In this document: positions 21,807 to 29,800 of the stretch, piece by piece | Numbering within the stretch: position 1 is the first letter of the stretch | Layout of the letters: each line of letters begins with the position of its first letter | Assembly: GCA_900545815.1 (NCBI GenBank) | Contig: URAM01000023.1 | Coordinates: forward strand, 1 to 32,709 | DNA length: 32,709 nucleotides | Reading direction: 5' to 3' | DNA from: an uncultured Eubacteriales bacterium | Lineage (GTDB): Bacteria; Bacillota; Clostridia; Oscillospirales; Oscillospiraceae | Notes under the pieces: model-generated | Databases searched by the model: none | The model's input: the letters and a program-made list of their open reading frames with translations, nothing else | What the model was told of the DNA's origin: nothing | Translations under genes and position numbers: made by a program

Positions 21807-22316
21807 ATGAACAGAGAAAAAAACCGGAATATCATTCTCATTGGCATGCCCGGCTCCGGCAAGAGCACCTTAGGTGTCCTGCTGGCCAAAGCCTTGGGTC
21901 GCCGCTTCGTGGATACCGACCTGCTCATTCAGGAGCGAGAAGGGCGGCTGCTCCAAGACATCATCGACAACGACGGCATCGAGAAGTTCCTGCAAATTGA
22001 GGAACAAGTCTTGCTGTCCGTGGACGTGGAACACGCCGTCATCGCCACCGGCGGCAGCGTGGTCTATTCCCAGGCGGGGATGGAGGCGCTGAAACGGAAC
22101 GGGGATGTGGTGTACCTGGCCGCCACTTATGCGGAAGTGGAGAAGCGGGTGACCAACATCACCACCCGAGGTATCGTGCTCAAGCACGGGTGCAGCTTGC
22201 AGGACGCCTTTGCCGAGCGGGTGCCGCTGTATGAGCAGTACAGTGACTATACCGTGGATGGGACGGGGAAAAGTATTGAGGAGTGTGTGGAGGAGATCGT
22301 GGGGCTCTTTCGCTGA
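21807..22316 (+). CDS. Shikimate-kinase-like P-loop kinase
   Basis: Shikimate kinases phosphorylate shikimate on the way to aromatic amino acids. The 169 residues have Walker A GMPGSGKST (13-21), VDTD (35-38), an ATGGS strand (usually GGG) and the C-terminal ERVPLYEQYSD. However, the shikimate-binding arginine of the FRxxE motif (R58 in E. coli AroK) is replaced by L62 in EKFLQIEE, and the lid reads TTRGIV instead of the usual KRPLL. This looks like a distinct clostridial subfamily that databases call shikimate kinase. Whether it uses shikimate is uncertain, and no other aromatic-pathway gene is nearby. It is co-transcribed with the YgjP-like gene. Confidence 0.72.
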   Translation: MNREKNRNIILIGMPGSGKSTLGVLLAKALGRRFVDTDLLIQEREGRLLQDIIDNDGIEKFLQIEEQVLLSVDVEHAVIATGGSVVYSQAGMEALKRNGDVVYLAATYAEVEKRVTNITTRGIVLKHGCSLQDAFAERVPLYEQYSDYTVDGTGKSIEECVEEIVGLFR

Positions 22317-22342
22317 ATTCCATACATAGAGCACAACGAAGG

Positions 22343-22439
22343 GAACCCCGCAGCGTTAAAAAAACCTGCCGGGGGCAGGTTTTTAGCGAAGGCCACGCCT
22401 GTCAACAGGCGGGGGGCGGTTCGGATAGGAGTAGAAGGA
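22343..22439 (+). repeat. Dispersed repeat A, copy 2
   Basis: The second copy of the element at 10394-10490, with the same bidirectional terminator hairpin and the GCCTGT/ACAGGC stem. It starts 27 bp after the kinase-like stop and probably ends that transcript. Confidence 0.85.
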
Positions 22440-22515
22440 GGGAATTTTCCTCTGCGTCTCCCGGGAGTTCGCCCTTTTATACACGATACAACGATAAGAG
22501 GCAATGCATAATGTC

Positions 22516-22578
22516 TCGCTCGCCTCCCTCAGTCGCCTTGTGGCGACAGCTCCCTCCATAAATGGAAGGAGCCTTTGT
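22516..22578. repeat. Palindromic repeat of the GTCGCC/GGCGAC - GCTCC/GGAGC type
   Basis: Two adjacent stems, GTCGCC-ttgt-GGCGAC and GCTCC.TCCAT-aa-ATGGA.GGAGC. The layout (CTCAGTC...CAGCTCC...GGAGCC) resembles a palindromic repeat that is common in Oscillospiraceae genomes, from general recall and not from a search. Confidence 0.55.
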
Positions 22579-22589
22579 AGTGCGCTTTG

Positions 22590-22629
22590 AAAAAGAACTG
22601 CCGCCGTCGGAAGGGGCAGTTCTTTTTTT
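22590..22629 (+). terminator. Strong terminator before the unknown gene
   Basis: A perfect 13-bp stem pairs 22590-22602 with 22615-22627, and the T-run continues. It ends 47 bp before the next start codon. Confidence 0.85.
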
Positions 22630-22676
22630 CTGTGCTGCCGCATATCCTCCTTCCAACCAAACAAGGAGGCGATACC

Positions 22677-23234
22677 ATGGACTGGCAGGTACCCATCTAC
22701 GACGGCACCACCCAACGGGGCGTCCTCACCGCCCAACGGCAGGGGCTGCGCACCATTTTCCACGTCCGCTGTCCCAAGTGGGGCGAGGGGGTCTATAAGA
22801 TCTGGCTCCAAGGGGAGCGGGAAGCATTGCTTTTGGGCACGCTGGTGCCAGAAGGGGAGGTGTTCACGTTGGAGCGGAGCATCTCCAACGCTATGCTCCG
22901 AGAGAAGGGGGTGGAGCATGGCTCGGCGGCTATGGTGGTGTCAGAGGGCACGCCGAAAGGGACAGCGGCAGAGGGGACAGGCTCGGAGTGGCGTTCCACC
23001 CAGGGGCTGGAGCTGCCGGCGCTGGAGGAAGGGCTGGCACAGGAGATACGAGCGCTGAAAGGGGGGCGCTGGCGTCCCATCGCCGGCGGCATTGCGGTGA
23101 CCTGTCCCTGGGTCATCGGGCAGCCCATGCCCTGTATGCCGCTCTGTTGCTTTGCGTCCTGGTCGCCGGAGCGGGGCGGGACGCTGGCTTGGATGTTGGA
23201 TGAGACGGGAAAACCGCTGGGAGGGCAGGTATAA
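22677..23234 (+). CDS. Conserved-looking protein of unknown function
   Basis: I do not recognise a named family. The 185-residue protein looks real: ATG 22677 has AAGGAGG (22663-22669) 7 bases upstream, and codon use matches its neighbours. The first ~75 residues look like a compact beta-rich domain (VPIYDG..RGVLTAQRQGLRTIFHVRCP..GEGVYKIWLQG.....LGTLVPEGEVFTLERSIS). A variable proline/glycine middle follows, and then a tryptophan- and cysteine-containing end (WRPIAGG, CPWVIGQPMPCMPLCCFASW). No signal peptide or membrane helix is seen. No sigma-A promoter fits between the terminator at 22629 and the start. It is followed by two coat-protein genes, which hints at a sporulation role but does not prove it. 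Confidence 0.75.
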   Translation: MDWQVPIYDGTTQRGVLTAQRQGLRTIFHVRCPKWGEGVYKIWLQGEREALLLGTLVPEGEVFTLERSISNAMLREKGVEHGSAAMVVSEGTPKGTAAEGTGSEWRSTQGLELPALEEGLAQEIRALKGGRWRPIAGGIAVTCPWVIGQPMPCMPLCCFASWSPERGGTLAWMLDETGKPLGGQV

Positions 23235-23257
23235 AATCAGGAAGCGGTGGCAGAATA
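23229..23257 (+). promoter_or_regulatory. Possible forespore-type promoter before the coat genes
   Basis: GTATA (23229-23233), 17 bp, CAGAATA (23251-23257). This is close to the sigma-G pattern GHATR-N17/18-CATNNTA, with one mismatch in the -10. The -35 overlaps the stop of the preceding gene. Confidence 0.3.
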
Positions 23258-23287
23258 AGGACGCAAACTGTGAAAGGAGATGATACC

Positions 23288-23473
23288 ATGGCCAACCTGA
23301 CCAGCAAGGAATTGGATGCCCTGGAAGATCAGCTGAACTTTGAACACACTTGCGTCTGCAAGTACCAGGCGGCCGCTCAGGAAACCACTGAGACCGCCTT
23401 GCGCAACAGCTTCAACCAGTATGCCGGACAGCATCAGCAGATCTTCAACACCCTGTTGAATTTCCTGCGCTGA
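23288..23473 (+). CDS. Small CotF-like spore-coat-type protein
   Basis: The 61-residue all-helical protein (LTSKELDALEDQLNFEHTCVCKYQAAAQET followed by a second helix NSFNQYAGQHQQIFNTLLNFL) resembles short clostridial proteins annotated as spore coat proteins that share the ferritin-like helix pair of CotF. The start ATG 23288 has AAAGGAG 8 bases upstream. A second coat-type gene follows after 26 bp, and the two may form a heteromeric coat component. The assignment rests on pattern similarity and context. Confidence 0.7.
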   Translation: MANLTSKELDALEDQLNFEHTCVCKYQAAAQETTETALRNSFNQYAGQHQQIFNTLLNFLR

Positions 23474-23499
23474 ACACGAAAGAAAGGAAGGGCTCATCC

Positions 23500-23748
23500 A
23501 TGAATGATCAGGAACGTATGACCGACCTGCTGCTGACGGAGAAGAAGATGTCCACCAACTACAACCTCTTTGCCTCCGAATGCATCCACCCCAAGCTGAA
23601 GGACACCTTTCTGGACGCCTTGAAGCAGGGACAGACCATCCAGTCTGACCTGTTCTCCGCCGCCCAGAGCCGCGGCTGGTATCAGACCATGCCCGCGGAC
23701 GGAAACCAGATCAATCAGGCGTATCAGAAGTTCTCCGCTATGAGCTGA
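23500..23748 (+). CDS. CotF-family spore coat protein
   Basis: The 82 residues match the Coat F domain: the opening DQERMTDLLLTEKKMSTNYNLFASEC, the middle KLKDTFLDALKQGQTIQSDLFSAA and the typical RGWY turn (SRGWYQTMPAD) near the end. CotF-type proteins are part of the endospore coat. RBS GAAAGGAAGGG lies upstream. It ends at a strong terminator, so the unit is the two coat genes and possibly the unknown gene before them. Its presence supports a spore-forming host. Confidence 0.85.
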   Translation: MNDQERMTDLLLTEKKMSTNYNLFASECIHPKLKDTFLDALKQGQTIQSDLFSAAQSRGWYQTMPADGNQINQAYQKFSAMS

Positions 23749-23753
23749 ACAGG

Positions 23754-23795
23754 AGAGGCTTCTTCCCACGGAACCTTGGGAAGAAGCCTCTTTTC
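23754..23795 (+). terminator. Terminator after the coat genes
   Basis: A perfect 15-bp stem pairs 23754-23768 with 23777-23791, followed by TTT. Confidence 0.92.
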
Positions 23796-23808
23796 TCTCG
23801 CCGCTTCC

Positions 23809-23837
23809 TTGCCAAAAAGGAAGGGATATGTTACAAT
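23809..23837 (+). promoter_or_regulatory. Sigma-A promoter of nrdR
   Basis: TTGCCA (23809-23814), 17 bp, TACAAT (23832-23837), 39 bp before the start. Confidence 0.65.
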
Positions 23838-23876
23838 CACAGTAATCTAAATCCGAAGGAAAGAAGGGAATGCATG

Positions 23877-24335
23877 ATGAAATGTCCCTATTGCGGCATG
23901 AGAGAGAGCAAGGTCATCGACTCCCGTCCCACGGACGAATGCGATTCCATCCGCCGGCGTCGGGAGTGCCTGTCCTGCGGCAAGCGCTTCACCACCTATG
24001 AGACTGTGGAGCGGCTTCCCCTGATGGTCATTAAGAAGGATGGCAGCCGACAGAGTTTTGACAAGGAAAAGGTTTTGCGTGGGATGCTCCGCGCTTGTGA
24101 AAAGCGACCGGTGCCGGTGGATACGTTGATGCGTCTGGCGGATGAGATCGAGCAGGAAGTACAGAACTCCCTGGAGCGGGAGATCAGCAGCCGGAAGATC
24201 GGTGAGCTGGTCATGGATCGGCTCAAGGGTGTGGACGAGGTGGCTTATGTACGCTTCGCCTCGGTGTATCGCCAGTTCAAGGACATCAACACCTTTATGA
24301 CCGAATTGAATAAGCTCCTGGCGGAGCGCACCTGA
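23877..24335 (+). CDS. nrdR: Transcriptional repressor NrdR
   Basis: It represses ribonucleotide reductase genes in response to ATP/dATP. The 152 residues have the N-terminal zinc ribbon (MKCPYC...CLSCGKRFTTYE) and the ATP-cone domain (LMVIKKDGSRQSFDKEKVLRGMLRACEKRPV). ATG 23874 and ATG 23877 are consecutive. The second gives the family start MKCPYC and a better distance from AAGAAGGG (23862-23869). No nrd gene is in the window. It is a single-gene unit between two terminators. Confidence 0.96.
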   Translation: MKCPYCGMRESKVIDSRPTDECDSIRRRRECLSCGKRFTTYETVERLPLMVIKKDGSRQSFDKEKVLRGMLRACEKRPVPVDTLMRLADEIEQEVQNSLEREISSRKIGELVMDRLKGVDEVAYVRFASVYRQFKDINTFMTELNKLLAERT

Positions 24336-24385
24336 ACACACGGAGAGAGCAACCCGTTTTTTCGGATTGCTTTTTCCGTGTTTTC
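24336..24385. terminator. Bidirectional terminator between nrdR and DUF4363
   Basis: ACACGGA (24338-24344) pairs with TCCGTGT (24375-24381), and an inner AGCAA/TTGCT stem extends to CCG/CGG. A T-run follows on the plus strand. Confidence 0.7.
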
Positions 24386-24391
24386 TTGCGT

Positions 24392-24772
24392 TCAGAGCAG
24401 ATTGGCCAGAGATAGCTGTTCCACCTCTGCAAGATGCTCTGTCTCTGCGATGAGCACCCCATTGGCGGCGCTGTACTCCTCCTCCGCCTCCTGTTGGAGC
24501 AGTTCCAGCACCTCCCGAAATCCGGTGGTCACTGCGTCCGCATGGGCATGGCAGCTGGTGATATACAATAGTCCTGCGTAGCCGTCCCACATCTCCTGTG
24601 CCTGTCGGGTCAGGGTGGTGGCAGAATGCCAGTCGCCGCCCTCTGCCGCTTCTTCCGCCTGATTCAGCAGAGTTACCAGCTGATTGGATGCCTGGGTGGT
24701 GCAGCGGATGTTAGCCAAACTCAGGCCAAAGAGGGTCAGTAAGATGCCCAATGAGAGCCACAGTCGTTTCAA
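24392..24772 (-). CDS. DUF4363 family protein
   Basis: The 126-residue protein has an N-terminal signal anchor (LWLSLGILLTLFGLSLAN, about 4-21) and then a mostly helical domain outside the membrane (LVTLLNQAEEAAEGGDWHSATTLTRQAQEMWDG). It starts at TTG 24772, whose last two bases plus A form the stop of the DUF421 gene (TTGA overlap), so translation is coupled. DUF4363 next to DUF421 is a recurrent pair in Clostridia and suggests that the two form a complex. The function is unknown. Confidence 0.85.
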   Translation of the reverse strand: MKRLWLSLGILLTLFGLSLANIRCTTQASNQLVTLLNQAEEAAEGGDWHSATTLTRQAQEMWDGYAGLLYITSCHAHADAVTTGFREVLELLQQEAEEEYSAANGVLIAETEHLAEVEQLSLANLL

Positions 24773-25452
24773 CGTCTCTTGTCCTCCTTTGGTACATAGT
24801 ATACTGCGCCGCGCTCATCCACCGTCAGCAAGAACACCTGCTCCGGCTTGCTGTGCCCGTGCTGGGTCAGCTGGTCTTGGAGCCAGGCACGATCCAGGCT
24901 GCGCAGGGTCAGGTTCTGATTTAGCACCTTGCCGTCGCTGATGATGACCAACGGCAAGCCCTGTTCCTCCGGCGTCAGGCACATCTGCGCCGGCGTCATG
25001 GGCTGGTGCTGAGGGTAGAGAAGGACGGAGACTTGTCCGGAGTTCTCCAAAATAGCGTATTCCACTGTGGACAGATCGGTGACGCCTTGCAGGCGCAGTT
25101 CTTCCAGCAGCTCGTCCAAGGTGAAGCGGGTTTTGGCCATTTCCCGCTGCAAGATCACCCCGTGGTCGATGATGACACTGGGGCGGCCGCAGAGGAGGGT
25201 GCGCAGGGGAACGCTCTTGAGGGAGAGGACAGACAGGAGCATGGTCAGGGAAAAGAGGGTCAGGATGGGAATGAGACCGTAGGCCAGGGGGATGCCGAAG
25301 TCCTGCATGGGCACGGCGGCTAGATCGGAGATGAGCATGGTGAATACCAGCTCCACCGTTTCCAGCTCTCCTACCTGCTTTTTGCCCATGATGCGGATAC
25401 CCACGGTGAGCAGCAGGTATAGGATGATGGTGCGGATGAATGCGATGGCCAA
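24769..25452 (-). CDS. DUF421 (YetF-like) membrane protein paired with DUF4363
   Basis: The 227-residue protein has three membrane helices at the N-terminus (about 3-19, 36-50 and 56-76, with GIRIMGKKQVGELETVELVF between the first two) and a cytosolic DUF421 domain (CGRPSVIIDHGVI, RFTLDELLEELRLQGVTDLSTVEYAILENSGQVSVLL, LVIISDGKVLNQNL). TTG 25452 is chosen as the start because AAAGGAG (25468-25462) lies 9 bases upstream. The TTG at 25461 directly abuts that site. Related proteins in Bacillus (2Duf of the spoVA-2mob operon, YetF) are linked to the spore inner membrane. The promoter here looks forespore-type. Confidence 0.86.
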   Translation of the reverse strand: MAIAFIRTIILYLLLTVGIRIMGKKQVGELETVELVFTMLISDLAAVPMQDFGIPLAYGLIPILTLFSLTMLLSVLSLKSVPLRTLLCGRPSVIIDHGVILQREMAKTRFTLDELLEELRLQGVTDLSTVEYAILENSGQVSVLLYPQHQPMTPAQMCLTPEEQGLPLVIISDGKVLNQNLTLRSLDRAWLQDQLTQHGHSKPEQVFLLTVDERGAVYYVPKEDKRR

Positions 25453-25485
25453 ACCTCCCAACTCCTTTCCGACCGAAGCGTTGTT

Positions 25486-25514
25486 AATATATCCAAAAGG
25501 GAAGGGGGATATGT
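25486..25514 (-). promoter_or_regulatory. Forespore-type (sigma-F/G-like) promoter of DUF421-DUF4363
   Basis: On the minus strand ACATA (25514-25510), 15 bp, GGATATATT (25494-25486). This matches the sigma-F pattern GYATA-N15-GGNNANANT at every -10 position and at 4 of 5 in the -35. No good sigma-A promoter is seen in the same place. Confidence 0.5.
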
Positions 25515-25552
25515 GCCGGAGGGGGAAAGAACGCCGAAAATCACGGAATCCC

Positions 25553-25582
25553 TTGCAAAAGGGCGTCGGATTATGGCATAAT
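25553..25582 (+). promoter_or_regulatory. Candidate promoter of carAB
   Basis: TTGCAA (25553-25558), 18 bp, CATAAT (25577-25582). The ARG box lies about 30 bp downstream. Confidence 0.45.
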
Positions 25583-25611
25583 AGTCAGGATAATGAGAAT
25601 TGGTAGACGGG

Positions 25612-25660
25612 TGTGTATATTTATACAGAAATTTCGCTGAATAATTTAAGTTTATACACA
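25612..25660 (+). promoter_or_regulatory. ARG box (ArgR/AhrC operator) and a half-box
   Basis: TGTGTATATTTATACAGA (25612-25629) fits the ARG-box consensus TNTGNATWWWWATNCANA at every defined position. A second site keeps one good arm, TATACACA at 25653-25660, which is the exact inverse of TGTGTATA at 25612-25619. The two lie about 42 bp apart, four helical turns. ArgR binding would block carAB transcription when arginine is high. Confidence 0.75.
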
Positions 25661-25701
25661 GACGTTTTTTGGACAGCGACGAAGGAAGGACGGTACGCGA
25701 T

Positions 25702-26808
25702 ATGCAGGCAACGTTGATATTGGAAAACGGACAGACCTTTGTTGGCACCAGCATTGGCAGCGCAGAGGATCGGGTCTGTGAGATGGTCTTCAACACCTCC
25801 ATGGTGGGCTATCAGGAGATCCTCACTGACCCCTCTTACGCCGGCCAGGGCGTGGTGATGACCTACCCCTTGATCGGCAACTACGGCGTCAACGAGGAGG
25901 ACGATGAGAGCTTCCGCCCCTGGGCAGAGGCGTTGATCGTCCGTCATTTGGCGGCCAGAGGCAGCAACTTCCGCTGCCAGGGCAGCTTGGACGATTACTT
26001 GAAGGCACACAACATCACGGGCATTGAGAACGTGGACACCCGCGCCATCACCCGCATCCTCCGCAAACAGGGCACCATGAACGGTATGATCACCTGTGCT
26101 GAGGACTACAATCTGGACGAAGTGCTCCAGAAGATCAAGGCCTATCGGGTGGAGGGCACCGTTGAAAAGGTGTCCATCCAGGAGAAGGAGGAGTACCCTG
26201 GCCAGCCCAATGGCACCGGCTACAAGATCGCCCTGTACGACTTCGGGGAAAAGCGGAACATGACCCGCTGCCTGAACAAACGGGGCTGTGATGTGACCGT
26301 TTTCCCCTGCCACACCCCGGCGGAGGAGATTCTCCAGGGCGGTTTTGACGGCGTTATGCTCTCCAACGGCCCCGGCGACCCGGCAGATTGCGTGGACATC
26401 ATCCAGGAGATCAAGAAGCTGTACCAGTCCGATCTGCCCATCTTCGCCGTCTGTCTGGGGCATCAGCTCATGGCTCTGGCCACCGGTGCCCAGACCGGCC
26501 CCCTGCCTTACGGCCATCGGGGCGCCAACCATCCGGTGCGGGACATCCACCGCAAGCGGGTCTTTATCACCTCCCAGAACCACGGCTATTACGTCAGGAA
26601 AGAAACTGTCGATCCTGCCATCGCACGGGTGGAGCACGAGAACGTCAACGATGGCACCTGCGAGGGTCTGGGCTATGTGGGGAAGAACATCTTCACCGTC
26701 CAGTTCCATCCGGAGGCGTCCCCCGGCCCAGTGGATTCCGACTACCTCTTTGACGAGTTTATGGATATGATCGCTCTGGCGAAGAAGGGAGGCATCCGTC
26801 ATGCCTAA
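25702..26808 (+). CDS. carA: Carbamoyl-phosphate synthase small subunit
   Basis: This is the glutaminase subunit that feeds ammonia to CarB for carbamoyl phosphate, the precursor of arginine and pyrimidines. The 368 residues have the N-terminal CarA domain (GYQEILTDPSYAGQ, DTRAITRILRKQG) and a class I amidotransferase domain with the nucleophile C251 in FAVCLGHQL and partners H336 and E338 in QFHPEASPGP. The start ATG 25702 gives the family N-terminus (MQATLILENGQTF), with GAAGGAAGGA 11 bases upstream. Its end overlaps carB by 8 bp. The ARG box upstream points to arginine control. Confidence 0.97.
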   Translation: MQATLILENGQTFVGTSIGSAEDRVCEMVFNTSMVGYQEILTDPSYAGQGVVMTYPLIGNYGVNEEDDESFRPWAEALIVRHLAARGSNFRCQGSLDDYLKAHNITGIENVDTRAITRILRKQGTMNGMITCAEDYNLDEVLQKIKAYRVEGTVEKVSIQEKEEYPGQPNGTGYKIALYDFGEKRNMTRCLNKRGCDVTVFPCHTPAEEILQGGFDGVMLSNGPGDPADCVDIIQEIKKLYQSDLPIFAVCLGHQLMALATGAQTGPLPYGHRGANHPVRDIHRKRVFITSQNHGYYVRKETVDPAIARVEHENVNDGTCEGLGYVGKNIFTVQFHPEASPGPVDSDYLFDEFMDMIALAKKGGIRHA

Positions 26809-29800
26809 GGATACCAACATCAAAAAAGTATTGGTCATCGGCTCCGGCCCCATCATCATCGGCCAGGCCGCCGAGTTCGACTACGCAGGCACCCAGGCCT
26901 GCCGCGCCTTGAAGGAAGAAGGCATCGAGGTGGTGCTGGTCAACTCTAACCCGGCTACCATCATGACCGATAAGGATATTGCCGACCATGTGTATATCGA
27001 ACCGCTGAATAGTTATTCGCTCACGGAAGTCATCGAAAAAGAGCATCCCGATGCAGTTTTGCCCACCCTGGGCGGTCAGATCGGCCTGAACCTGGCTATG
27101 AACCTGTACGAGGACGGCACCTTGGATCGTTACGGCGTCAAGCTCCTGGGCACCTCCGCCGACTCCATCCGTCGGGCAGAGGATCGCCAGGGGTTTAAGG
27201 ACACCATGGAGTCCATCAACCAGCCCTGCGTGGTCTCCAAGGTAGTCCACACCGTGGAGGACGCAGTGGAGTTCGCAAACTCCATCGGCCTGCCCGTCAT
27301 CGTCCGTCCCGCCTACACCCTGGGCGGCACCGGCGGCGGCATCGCCTATGACGAGTTCATGCTGCGGGAAATTTGCGACCGTGGTCTGGAGCTGTCCCGT
27401 GTCCATGAAGTCCTCATCGAACGCTGTATCGCAGGCTGGAAAGAGATCGAATTTGAAGTCATGCGGGACAGCGCTGGCAACGTCATTACCATCTGCGGCA
27501 TGGAGAACATCGACCCGGTGGGCGTCCATACCGGCGACTCCATCGTGGTGGCGCCCTGCCAGACCCTGGCCAACAAGGAGTATCAGATGCTCCGTACCGC
27601 CGCCCTGGACATCATCAGCGCCCTGGAGATTGAGGGCGGCTGTAACTGTCAGTTCGCCCTGAACCCGGACTCCTTTGAGTATGCGGTCATCGAGGTCAAC
27701 CCCCGTGTGTCCCGTTCCTCCGCCCTGGCGTCCAAGGCAACCGGCTATCCCATCGCCAAGGTGGCCGCTAAGATCGCCTTGGGCTACACCCTGGACGAGA
27801 TCCCCAACGCCGTCACCGGCAAGACCACCGCTTGCTTTGAACCCACCCTGGACTATTGCGTCCTGAAAATCCCCCGCCTGCCCTTTGATAAGTTCACCAC
27901 CGCCAGCCGTACCCTGGGCACCCAGATGAAGGCCACCGGTGAGGTCATGGCTATTGGCAACAGCTTCGAGGCCGGTCTGATGAAGGCCATCCGCTCCCTG
28001 GAACAGCACGTCCACTCGTTGCAGCTGCCCAAGCTGAAGGAGCTGAGCGATGACGAAGTACACCAGAAGCTGTCCGACATTGATGACGAACGGATCTTCG
28101 TGGTGGCCGAGGCACTCCGCCGCGGCATCACTCCGGAGGAGATCAACGCCATCACCAAGATCGACATCTGGTTTATCGACCGCATCCAGAGCATCGTGGA
28201 CATGGAGCACAAGCTGGCGGAAGGTCTGCCCGACAGCGCCACCCTGCGGATGGCCAAGGAGTTGGGCTTTGCGGATACTTTCATCGCTGAGCTGGTGGGC
28301 ACCACGGCCAAGGTCATCAAAGAGCTGCGGAAGAAATATGACATCCATCCGTCCTTCAAGATGGTGGATACCTGCGCCGCCGAGTTCGACGCCCAGACGC
28401 CTTACTATTATTCCACCTACGATGGGGAAAATGAGGCCATCATGGAGGACAACGGCAAGAAGAAGGTGCTGGTTCTGGGCTCCGGCCCCATCCGCATTGG
28501 TCAGGGCATCGAGTTCGACTACTGCTCCGTCCACTCCGTGTGGGCGCTGAAGCGGATGGGGCTTGAGACCATCATCATCAACAACAATCCGGAGACCGTC
28601 TCCACCGACTTCGACATCGCCGACCGGCTCTACTTCGAGCCGCTCACCGCCGAGGACGTGGAACATGTGGTGGAATTGGAAAAGCCCTGGGGCGCTGTCG
28701 TCCAGTTCGGCGGGCAGACCGCCATCAAGCTGGCCAAGGCGCTGACCGAGATGGGTGTGCCCATCCTAGGCACCTCCGCCGATGGCGTGGACGCTGCGGA
28801 GGATAGAGAGCGGTTCGACATCATCCTAAACAAGTGCGAGATCCCCAGAGCGGAAGGCCGTACCGTGTTTACCACCGAGCAGGCGTTGGCTGCTGCCAAC
28901 GCAGTTGGGTACCCCGTCCTGGTGCGTCCCTCCTACGTCCTGGGCGGCCAGGGCATGGAGATCGCCTATAAGGATCAGGACATTGTTGACTTCATGAAGA
29001 TCATCAACATGACCGTTCAGGAGCATCCCATTTTGGTGGACAAGTACCTGATGGGTCGAGAGGTGGAAGTGGACGGCGTGTTCGATGGGGAAGATGTGCT
29101 CATCCCCGGCATCATGGAACATGTGGAACGTGCCGGCATCCACTCCGGCGACTCCATCGCCGTCTATCCGCCCCTGCACATTGATGAGGTACACAAGCAG
29201 ACCATCCTCAAGCACACCCGCAACTTGGCCAAGCACCTGGGCGTTATCGGCTTGATCAATGTCCAGTTCATCATCTACAACGACACGGTGTATATCATCG
29301 AAGCAAACCCACGTTCCTCCCGTACCATCCCCTATATCTCCAAGGTCACCAACGTGCCCATCATCGACCTGGCAACGAAAGTCATGCTGGGCGCCAAGCT
29401 CAAGGATCTAGGCTACGGCACGGGCATCTATCCGGAGGCGGACTATTTCGCCTGCAAGATGCCGGTCTTCTCCTTCGAGAAGCTCACCGATGTGGACATC
29501 AACCTGGGGCCGGAGATGAAGTCCACCGGCGAATGCCTGGGCATTGCCGAGTCCTATCCCCAGGCACTGCTGAAGGCGTTCAAGGGCGCCAACATGAAGG
29601 TGCCCAAGAAGGGCAGCCGCGTCATCCTCACCGTCAAGGACGAGGACAAGGGCGAAGCAGTGGGCGTCGCTCGCGAGCTGAACGATCTGGGCGTAGAGCT
29701 GTTCGCTACCCAAGGCACCTATGAATACCTGAAAAAGATGGATGTGGACGTTCAGAAGGTTAATCGTCTGGGACAGGCGCACCCCAACCTCCAGGATATG

